Source: Aporrectodea caliginosa
Lineage: Eukaryota; Annelida; Clitellata; Crassiclitellata; Lumbricidae
Reading direction: 5' to 3'
DNA: 64,000 bases
Assembly: GCA_020284085.1 (NCBI GenBank)
Contig: JACEVL010000143.1
Location: forward strand, 706,983 to 770,982
Shown: positions 44,551 through 53,772 of the stretch, in pieces
Layout of the letters: each line of letters opens with the position of its first letter
Numbering within the stretch: position 1 is the first letter of the stretch
Notes under the pieces: model-generated
The model's input: only the letters and a program-made list of their open reading frames with translations
What the model was told of the DNA's origin: nothing
Database searches by the model: none
Made by a program: the position numbers and the translations under genes

Positions 44551-46303
44551 CACTAGAAGTACCGAGAAATCGAACTTCCTAGAAGCACCGAAGGGGTCAT
44601 TTTGACCCCAAATAATTTATAATGCAAAGTCAATTGCAAATTCAATGAAATTGACTATCAACTTTATTAACATAAATTACATGAGCATAAAAAAGTGTAA
44701 TAAGTAAGTTGGAATGGAATAATAGGAGATTCTCTCCTCTCAACAGATCTCCTATCCTCTCGCCAGATCTCCTCCGCTCTCACTAAATCTACTATCCACT
44801 CACCAAATCTCCTATCCTCTCACCAAATTTCCTATCCTCTCACCAGATCTCACTCTATCTTCTCGTCAAATCTCCTATCCTCTCACCAGATTTCTTATCC
44901 TCTCACCAGACCTCACCCTATCTTCTCACCAAATCTCTTATCCTCTCACCAGATCTCTTCTCTCACCAGATCTTCTCTCCTCTCGCCAGATCTTCTATCT
45001 TCTCATCAGATCTTCTCTCCTTTCACCAATAACTCTCCTATCTTATCACCAGATCTCCTATCCTCTGACTAGATCTCTTCCCCTCTGACCAGATATTCTA
45101 TCCTCTCACCAGATCTCCTTTCCTCTTTCCAAATATCGTCTTCTCTCACCAGATCTCTCTCCTCTCACCAGATCTACTCTGCTCTCACCAGATCTCTCTT
45201 CACTCACCAGATCTCCTCTCCTCTCACCAGATATACTCTCACCAAGTCATCCTCTTCTTCTCGTCAGATCGCCTATCCTCTCACTTGATCTCCTCTCCTC
45301 TCACCAGATCTACTACCCTCTCACCTGATCTCCTATCCTTTCACTAGATCTCTCCTCTGACCACATCTTCTTTCTCCCACTAGATATCCTCTCCTCTCAC
45401 CAGATATCCTCTTCTCTCACCAGATATCCTCTTCTCTCACCAGATCTGTTCTTTTCTCACCAGATCTTCTCTCACAAGATCTCCTTTCCTCTAACCAGAT
45501 CTCCGCTCCTCTCATCAAATCATCCTTCTCGCCAGATCTCCTATCCTCTCACTTGATCTCCTCTCCTCTCGCCAGATCTACTATCCTCTGGCCAGATCTC
45601 TCCTCTGACCAGATCTACTTTCCTCTCACCAGATCCTATCCTCTCATCAAATCTCCCTATCTCTCACCAGATCTCATCTTCTCTCCTCAGATCTTCTTTC
45701 CCATCGCCAAATGTCCTCTCCTCTCGCCAGATCTCTAATCCTCTAGCCAGATCTCCTATCCTCTCACCTGATCTCTCTTCTCTCACCTGATCTCCTCTTC
45801 TCTCACCAGACCCCATCTCCTCTCGCCAGATCTTTTATCCTCTCACCAGATCTCCTATCCTATCCTCTCATCTGATCTTCTTTCCTCTGACCAGATCTTC
45901 TTTCCTTTCATCAGATCGCCTCTCCTCTCACCAAATCTCTTCTCTCACCAGATCTGATCCTATCCTCTCACCAGATCTTCTCTCCTCTCACCAGATCTCC
46001 TCTCTTCTCACATTTATTACGTAATTAGCTTTGATATATAATATTATTGAATAAAAACAAGAAATGCGTAAGCCTGATATGCAAGTACTGATACAGGGGT
46101 CAGATTGACCCCTTGGTGCTTAAAGGTAGAACAGCAAAATCTCAGAAATTGTGAATCCCCCCGAGTTCAAATTTTGGCAGAGGGTATACCCTATGAAGTT
46201 AGGAAAAGTCATGAAATTACAGGACTCTGGCTATATCTGGGACCGGAGGTGCGTTCCGCTAAAAACCAAAAGGGGTCAGATTGACCCTTCGGTGCTTCTA
46301 GTG
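44551..46303. mobile_element. piggyBac-like non-autonomous element carrying a 1.3 kb minisatellite
   Basis: TTAA lies at both borders (44547-44550 and 46304-46307). Ends CACTAGAAGTACCGA and TCGGTGCTTCTAGTG are inverted, with sub-terminal GGGGTCA/TGACCCC motifs. An exact TTAA duplication is diagnostic of piggyBac. No transposase. The uninterrupted target TTTAAATGCATATAAT is seen in the other array units. Confidence 0.85.
44730..46015. repeat. CT-rich minisatellite, ~22-24 bp unit
   Basis: Over fifty variable copies of CTCTCACCAGATCTCCTATC, strongly strand-asymmetric (pyrimidine-rich plus strand). It fills most of the piggyBac-like element. Confidence 0.95.
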
Positions 46304-46502
46304 TTAAATGCATATAATACAATTCTAGCATTCGTTTGGGTGATTCCTAAAGCAACAGGTAAGTACTTTGAGTCAGACCTAGTTCAGCAGATGCTCAAGT
46401 TCTTCGCATTCACCCCGACCTATCATTCGTGGATATTGGTGAAAACCATGGAATAGGCCTATATAAGGATTTATATGACCAAGAATTGGTTAATCAAAAT
46501 CG

Positions 46503-46615
46503 TCACGCCGGCGCCCCGGTTCGCTTCCCGGTCGGGTCGGTTTATCAGAGATTAATTTCTCGGATCTTTACTGCGGGTGGCTCGGTCGCATTATAAACGT
46601 GGAGTACAATACAAC
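46503..46615 (+). mobile_element. tRNA-SINE fragment (same family as 4440-4595)
   Basis: GCCCCGGTTCGCTTCCCGG (B-box-like), then 'cggatctttactgcgggtgg' and 'aacgtggagtac'. 5'-truncated. Confidence 0.65.
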
Positions 46616-46633
46616 ACACAACACAACACAATA

Positions 46634-46862
46634 TACTGGGGCGCGGTGGTTTGGGGGTATGTTCGGTGCCTTGCAGCTGGAGGGTTGCGGGTTCGAATCC
46701 ACCTCAAAGCCGCTGCGTAAGGACCCTGGGCAAGTCCTTCACTGCAATTGCTCATGCGCTTCGGTGTGAAACTCCGACTACAGCAGTAGTGCTCAAGCCT
46801 CTGAATGGGAAATCTGGTTGAGGCGCTATAATTCGTGTTTAAATCCAAAACCATACAATACG
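46634..46862 (+). mobile_element. tRNA-derived SINE with LINE-like tail
   Basis: GGGGCGCGGTGGTTTGGGGG followed by GGGTTCGAATCCACC (B box), body 'ctgggcaagtccttcactgc', and a 3' end 'gaggcgctataattcgtgtt' with an ACAATAC-type tail resembling the CR1-like tails here. Confidence 0.75.
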
Positions 46863-48648
46863 TTACAATATATACCATTTATATGACGCAAGAATGCGTT
46901 AATCAAAATCGAAACAGAAGACGGAGAAATGAAGATTGTTGGAAGCACTTGGTTTAAATGCATATAATACAATTCTAAAAAGATGATCGCTTTCTTGAAT
47001 TTTTTTACCAATTAGGTTACGATCGAAGAACAGAAAGGAAATTGACTGGAAACATTGGACTAGCGACTTTCTACTCAAGAGAGAAGATTTACTAAAGAAC
47101 CATTTCTTGCATGAATGGCGCGGAGAGTTCGTTCGAACCAATGAACATACAGACTTTTTGACTTGTACTGCGCTCTTATGAAGTACGTGTAAATGTACTA
47201 TATTATGTTTTCTGAAATAACTGTAACCTTGCATGCCGAGCTCGCGGATATGATGCCACAGCTACAATAGGCCTACAACTTCGATTCACTTTCGGATGAC
47301 GACAATGCAAGTTTCTACATACAATGCCAAGCGTCAATGACCCGAAAAACAACAGTGAACTGTTCTGATCCAATGACATGTCTACGTTACTTGTTTTAGG
47401 CCTATTATTATCCGACCAGATGAGTTTCATTTTAAAATATTTTCTTTATGATCGCTTGTTGGAAGCACTTGGTTTAAATGCATATAATACAATTCTAGCA
47501 TTCGTTTGGGTGATACCTAAAGCAACAGAAACAGTTTGACAATCAGTTTGAAGTCAAATGTGTCAATGCGACACACGGAAATCTCATCTTCTCGATGTGT
47601 GTCTACTATCCCCAGAACAACATTTACGTATCAAAATGGGTCGTCGCTGGTAAGTACTTTGAGTCAGACCTAGTTCAGCAGATGCTCAAGTTCTTCGCAT
47701 TCACCCCGACCTATCAATCGTGGATATTGGTGAAAACCATGGAATATATAGGCCTATACCATTTATATGACACAAGAATGCGTTAATCAAAATCGAAACA
47801 GAAGACGGAGAAATCAAGATTTCTCGAGGAAAAGTGCTGGAAAGTTCTACGACGAAATCGATGTTGTGATGATCCAGATGGAGCTGGCATTTATCCAATG
47901 AACTATGGCAAGACAGAAGACAAGCGGCAAAAAGTTGATCGCTTTCTTGAATTTTTTTACCAATTAGGTTACGATCGAAGAACAGAAAGGAAATTGACTG
48001 GAAACATTGGATTAGCGACTTTCTACTCAAGAGAGAAGATTTACTAAAGAATCATTTCTTGCATGAATGGCGCGGAGAGTTCGTTCGAACCAATGAACAT
48101 ACAGACTTTTTGACTTGTACTGCGCTCTTATGAAGTACGTGTAAATGTACTATGTTTTATGTTTTCTGAAATAACTGTAACCTTGCATGCCGAGCTCGAG
48201 GATATGATGCCACAGCTACAATAGGCCTACAACTTCGATTCACTTTCGGATGACGACAATGCAAGTTTCTACATACAATGCCAAGCGTCAATGACCCGAA
48301 AAACAACAGTGAACTGTTCTGATCCAATGACAGGTCTACGTTACTTGTTTTAGGCCTATTATTATCCGACCAGATGAGTTTCATTTTAAAATATTTTCTT
48401 TATGATCGCTTGTTGGAAGCACTTGGTTTAAATGCATATAATACAATTCTAGCATTCGTTTGGGTGATTCCTAAAGCAACAGAAACAGTTTGACAATCAG
48501 TTTGAAGTCAAATGTGTCAATGCGACACACGGAAATCTCATCTTCTCGATGTGTGTCTACTATCTCCAGAACAACATTTTCGTATCAAAATGGGTCGTCG
48601 CTGGTAAGTACTTTGAGTCAGACCTAGTTCAGCAGATGCTCAAGTTCT

Positions 48649-49242
48649 ATTGCGCCGGTGTCTAATGCACAAAGCATCAACCGATGGCACACCAAAACAA
48701 TCCGTAATCAGGTCAAAATCCAGAAGATCAGTCCGTAAGAGACAGAGAGGCAGCCTAAGGCGGATAAGCAATTTGAAAGAGGTAAGTTTTCAGCCGCGAA
48801 CGAAATGACCCAAGCGACTGAGCACAGCGTACAGACACAGGAAGAGAGTTCCAAAAAGTAGGTCCAGATACTGAAAAAGCTCGTTTGCCAAGAACAGTTC
48901 TTGATTTTGGTATGACCAGACAAAGATGATCAGATGACCTCATTGAATAATGACAAGTCTGAAGAATAAGAACTGATTTTAAATATTGTGGTTGGCCAGA
49001 ATGTACAGTTTTATATACTATGAGCCCCAGTTTGAAACGAATTCTCTGCTGAACAGGAAGCCAATGCAAAGATTTAAGCACAGGGGTTATATGTTCATAT
49101 TTGGATGTCTTAGTTATGGCTCTAGCCAGAGAGTTCTGAACCCTTTGCAGTTTAAGCAAGTTAGACTTATTGATACCAGTAAGAAGTGAATTACAATAAT
49201 CTAGGCGACTGGAAACTAGTGCATTTGCCAGAGATATTCTTG
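48649..49242 (-). mobile_element. CR1/L2-like non-LTR 3' end with 30 bp target duplication
   Basis: The minus strand reads RVQNSLARAITKTSKYEHIT, LHWLPVQQRIRFKLGLIVY, FWNSLPVSVRCAQSLGSF and RLKTYLFQIAYPP then a stop. It is inserted in an array unit; 48619-48648 is repeated exactly at 49243-49272. 5'-truncated. Confidence 0.85.
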
Positions 49243-50285
49243 CAGACCTAGTTCAGCAGATGCTCAAGTTCTTCGCATTCACCCCGACCTATCATTCGTG
49301 GATATTGGTGAAAACCATGGAATAGGCCTATATATACCATTTATATGACGCAAGAATGCGTTAATCAAAATCGAAACAGAAGACGGAGAAATCAAGATTT
49401 TCCCAAGGAAAAGTGCTGGAAAGTTCTTCAACGAAATCGATGTTGTGATGATCCAGATGGAGCTGGCATTTATCCAATGAACTATGGCAAGACAGAAGAC
49501 AAGCGGCAAAAAGTTGATCGCTTTCTTGAATTTTTTTACCAATTAGGTTACGATCGAAGAACAGAAAAGAAATTGACTGGAAACATTGGACTAGCGACTT
49601 TCTACTCAAGATAGAAGATTTACAAAAGAACCATTTCTTGCATGAATGGCGCGGAGAGTTCGTTCGAACCAATGAACATGCAGACTTTTTGACTTGTACT
49701 GCGCTCTTACGAAGTACGTGTAAATGTACTATAATTATTATATTTTCTGAAATAACTGTAACCTTGCATGCCGAGCTCGCGGATATGATGCCACAGCTAC
49801 AATAGGCCTACAACTTCGATTCACTTTCGGATGACGACAATGCAAGTTTCTACATACAATGCCAAGCGTCAATGACCCGAAAAACAACAGTGAACTGTTC
49901 TGATCCAATGACAGGTCTACGTTACTTGTTTTAGGCCTATTATTATCCGACCAGATGAGTTTCATTTTAAAATATTTTCTTTATGATCGCTTGTTGGAAG
50001 CACTTGGTTTAAATGCATATAATACAATTCTAGCATTCGTTTGGGTGATTCCTAAAGCAACAGAAACAGTTTGACAATCAGTTTGAAGTCAAATGTGTCA
50101 ATGCGACACACGGAAATCTCATCTTCTCGATGTGTGTCTACTATCCCCAGAACAACATTTTCGTATCAAAATGGGTCGTCGCTGGTAAGTACTTTGAGTC
50201 AGACCTAGTTCAGCAGATGCTCAAGTTCTTCGCATTCACCCCGACCTATCATTCGTGGATATTGGTGAAAACCATGGAATAGGCC

Positions 50286-50420
50286 TATATAGAGCCCTGT
50301 ATCGGCCGCGCCGCGCCGCCGACGCCGACATTTCTTGGGCGCCGCCGCCGCCGATTTTTTGGATCGGCGCGCCGCCGCCGCCGCCGCCGACAATTTGTCG
50401 GCGCGCCGCCGATGCCACGC
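50286..50420. repeat. GCC/CCG-rich patch
   Basis: Extremely CpG-rich ('ggccgcgccgcgccgccgac', 'gatcggcgcgccgccgccgc') in an AT-rich genome. A similar patch in the same orientation lies at 61888-61985. Together they bracket the 11.7 kb that interrupts the array. Confidence 0.75.
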
Positions 50421-50495
50421 TGGTGTGTTTAATTGTTTTGTTGAATTTGTCATGTTTTGCATGATTTCACGATAAAATTGTTGCTTCAGTGGGTA

Positions 50496-50570
50496 GAAGT
50501 AGACACAGACAGACAGAGACAGACAGCCATGGACAGCCAGACACAGACAGACAGACAAGCCGTATGAAGC
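50496..50570. repeat. CAGA-type microsatellite
   Basis: Degenerate (CAGA)n/(CAGC)n at 50496-50562; similar short runs near 50780. Confidence 0.7.
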
Positions 50571-51290
50571 CATTGGCCTGGAGACCGCCTCGGCGCACCC
50601 CTGGTTGTACGCCGGCGCCCCTCAAGACCAGACACGCCCGGCATGGTGCGCTGCCATAACGGGCCACGGGCCTGGCATGGGCGAGGTTTGGTTCTTTTCT
50701 TAACCCAAATAATGTACTTCCCCAAGTATTGCTGTTCTGTCTATGTTAAGGTATGTAAGTAGGGAAGGGCCGGAGGGGACAGACAGACAGACCCTCGACA
50801 GGCCACGGAAGATTGGCATGATCCTGAATTGACCCTGATTCTCCGAGTGAACAAAGTGTCCTCTCTCTCAGCGTTTAGACTACAAGTTTCAATGTGCAAC
50901 ATCCACTCACAAAACGCATACCCAGTGAATGAGTCATCCTCGATATGATATCCCATCTGATCATCAGGCAGGCTTATACATATCCATCATCAAATTAGCA
51001 CACACTCAGCCTGTCATGCAGCTTATTCTCCAAGAGTTTGTAATATATATCAAATTTCTAGTCATCTAAACCCAAATCACACAGCGTTTTGGATAGGCAT
51101 GAATTTGACCAAATTGCAAATCTCTACTAGTGGATTTGCGATCTGCACATTAAACTGCTGTGGATTAAACTGCTATGAAACGAAGACTGTTTGGTATTGC
51201 TGAAAGAAGTTTAGCAGATTGAAAATAATTAAAATTTACTTGTCATACACCATGGGAGGGGTGGGCTTAAACTTTAGGGTAATGGCAACA
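50571..51290. other. Non-coding stretch
   Basis: No supported gene. Confidence 0.35.
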
Positions 51291-51642
51291 CTTTGGCACG
51301 AAGCTAAGAAGATCCGCATCGACGCGGGATCGATTCCAGCTACCCTCCCGAAGGTCGACTCAGCCTTTCATTCGCCAGGTGGCGTTCGTAAAACGAGCAG
51401 TAGGACGTTATGGGCGCCTTGCATGGCTGCAAAACAGTTAAATTCGACTCATGTAATAACTTGTGGTCATTCTTTCATGCTATTAATTGTAATCATACTG
51501 CGCGGTGTGTCTGTTCGAAAGAATAAACCAAGATTATTATTATTATTATTATTATTATCATCATCATCATCGTCGTCGTCGTCATCATCACCACCATCAT
51601 CATCATCATTATCATCATCATCATTATCATCATCATCATCAT
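51291..51642 (+). mobile_element. SINE-like repeat with (TTA)n/(TCA)n tail
   Basis: GCGGGATCGATTCCAGCTACC (split: GCGGGATCGATTCC, AGCTACCCTCCC) matches the minus-strand repeat at 35935-36085. A long ATT/ATC microsatellite at 51535-51642 follows. The Gmr1-like element inserted into this microsatellite, which resumes at 61564. Confidence 0.6.
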
Positions 51643-52107
51643 TGTCACCAACTCTTCTGTCCTTTCTTTAGTTGTGACCTAACTCAAAACTTTCCTTATC
51701 TCTACGTATAAATTGCTCAACGTCTTCTAACTGTTTACGAAGTAAATTGACACAGTTCTTTGAAGGTATTTCTTTTCAACCACAGTTAATATTCAAACAC
51801 AGTTCTTCATTAAACACAACGCGACTGTAACTTCTACATAACACAACTCTCTACTTCATTAAAACAACAACTACACTACATATCTTCAAATTCACTATCA
51901 TCAGCAGTTTCTAAGTTCGGCGCGCTAACTACACGTGCAGAGAATCTGTCGTCAGCCAAAGTTTAGGCTACTTTAGGCCAAGCGCCGCCAGGCGACCGCG
52001 CAACTAAGGCCTAAGACTAAAACCGCTTAACAATCGAATACGAATATATATATATATCAACCTAAGGAACACCTGTGCTCATTATATATGCAAAACATTT
52101 GTTCACA
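51643..52107 (-). repeat. LTR (3' LTR of the minus-strand element)
   Basis: Begins TGTCACCAACTCTTCTG and ends TTTGTTCACA on the plus strand. Nearly identical to 61097-61563, so insertion was fairly recent. It differs by a few substitutions and small indels (for example GGCGACCGCGC versus GCCGACCAGCGC). Confidence 0.9.
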
Positions 52108-52222
52108 TTACCTCCTTCCCTTTCTTTGGATTGAGCAAATTAAACTTAAAAATTTGCGAAATCATCATGTACTAAATTATGCAATAAACTTAATACTATA
52201 CAATACAGTAAAATAAACAATC

Positions 52223-53772
52223 TTATAATCTAGATAAACAATCTGCTACAACATTTAATCGTCCTTTCTTATAATTAACCTCTACATCAAAAGTTTGCAG
52301 TGCCAAAGCCCAACGCACCAGTTTAGCAGACTTTGACATAGATTCAGTCAGATAAGTTAAAGGATTGTGATCGGTAAAGATGTGAACTTTAGATCCAATT
52401 ATTATCTCTTTTAACTTATTTAGAGCCCAAACAATAGCATAGGCTTCTTTCTCCACAGTTGCCCATCTCCTCTGGGTGTCAGTCAACTTCTGACTTATAA
52501 ATGACACAGGGCGCTCTATTCCCTTATCATCCATCTGCGTTAGCACAGCTCCTACTGCAAAATCACTGCTATCACAGTACAAATTAAAAGGTTTTCCAAC
52601 ATCAAAAACATATAAAACAACTTTAGAGCGTACAGCATCTTTAAGTAAGTTAAATGCTTGTTGATGTCTATCAGTCCAATCAATCTTATCTGAAACATGT
52701 TTGCTTGTCAAATCAGATATAGGCTTCGCAATCTGTGCAAAATCTTTGATAAACTGTCGATAGTAACCAAAAAATCCCAGCAATTGCTTAACTTGTTTCT
52801 TCGTTTCTGGGGTTTTCAAATTAATTAAACTTTCAATTCTATCTGGATTCATTTGAATCGTTCCAGAACCAACTACATGACCGATGAACTTTACCTTACT
52901 CTTACCAAAGATACATTTCTTTAAGTTCAGAGTAATGTTATGCAGTCTCATTTGCATTAAATATGCATCTAAATGCTGTAAATGAATCTTCCAATCATCT
53001 GAATGCACAGCAATGTCATCTACATAAGGCTCAGCAAATTCATTTATAGGCTGTAAAACCATGTTAATTGCTTTAACAAATGTTCTTCCTGAGTTGATCA
53101 TCCCGAAAGGAACACGAGTAAACTCGTACAGTCCATTGTGAGTAACAAAAGCAGTTTTCCATTGATCAGTTTGCTTAACAGGACAAGTCCAGTAAGCACT
53201 TCGACAATCAAAAATCGAGATCACATTTGATTTTCCAACTTTGTGTAACACGTCTTTTACAATCGGCATCGGATATTTACAATCCACAGTGAACGAGTTA
53301 ATGTATCTGTAGTCGCAGGCAAGTCTCAGAGAACCGTCTTTCTTTTTAACAATAACCAACGGACTTGCCATTCTGCTCGAAGATGGTTTTATAATGTTGG
53401 CTTGAAGCATTTCTTTAATTTGTCGTTCAACTTCTGCTCGATAGATGAGTGGAATTCGGTAAGCCATAAATTCTTTTCACGAAATTCCGGTTTCAGTTCA
53501 ATTTCATGTTCAACCAATGTACATAATCCAGGCTTTTCAGAAAATCGATCGGAATATTTGTTCAGTACTTCCAGCAATTGTTTTTGTTGAGTCAATGTTA
53601 AATGGCTAATCTGTTCAGGATCAAGATTCAGTGAATTCTTTTCATTTTGCCAGTCATTCTTCGTCAACAGTTCAACCACTGAACCAAAGTCTTCATCTTC
53701 TTCAACGATTAGTCCACAACTCATGACGTCTACGGGTAACCCCAGTTTTGAACGATATAGATACACACGCAA
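52223..53772 (-). pseudogene. Gmr1-like RT and RNase H, frameshifted
   Basis: 53772-53389 starts in the duplicated target (MSCGLIVEED) and runs to the RT N-terminus (HEIELKPEF). After a one-base frame change near 53467, the frame 53467-52223 carries MAYRIPLIYRAEVERQIKEM, DCRSAYWTCPV, FTRVPFGMINS, YVDDIAVHSDDW (catalytic YVDD) and GFFGYYRQFI. RNase H follows with LYCDSSDFAVGAVL, ATVEKEAYAIVWAL and FTDHNPLTYL. It is the last domain, with no integrase after it. Confidence 0.85.

Larger units (their letters stand above)
44041..50285 (+). repeat. Array of ~950 bp tandem units, left block
   Basis: Unit starts (ACCATTTATATGAC then GAATGCGTTAATC) or equivalent points recur with a ~950 bp period (GGAAGCACTTGGTTTAAATG at 47461 and 48414). 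Units at 47757 and 49331 are near complete (the first interrupted at 48649); those at 44041 and 46865 are rearranged or partial. Each unit holds short open, coding-like stretches such as GIYPMNYGKTEDKRQKVDRF, ASFYIQCQASMTRKTTVNCS and FSMCVYYPQNNIYVSKWVVA, the last followed by a strong donor GCTG|GTAAGT. Stops between them mean no unit is one ORF. It may derive from a multi-exon gene amplified as a satellite. The minus-strand frames are shadows. Confidence 0.75.

Noticed and set aside
44730..46015. Regular repeats that might suggest a CRISPR array
   Set aside because: Short, degenerate, contiguous pyrimidine-rich copies without unique spacers, inside a transposon of a eukaryote.
46636..46710. 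Possible tRNA gene
   Set aside because: Only box-like pieces are present, without a full cloverleaf, and a LINE-like tail follows; it fits a SINE.
47203..47430. Repeated minus-strand ORFs of ~75 codons in each ~950 bp unit (also 48157, 49738, 62421)
   Set aside because: They are antisense to the coding-like plus-strand stretches, have no start context and recur only because the unit recurs.
51505..51711. His/Tyr-run ORF
   Set aside because: Produced by the ATT/ATC microsatellite.
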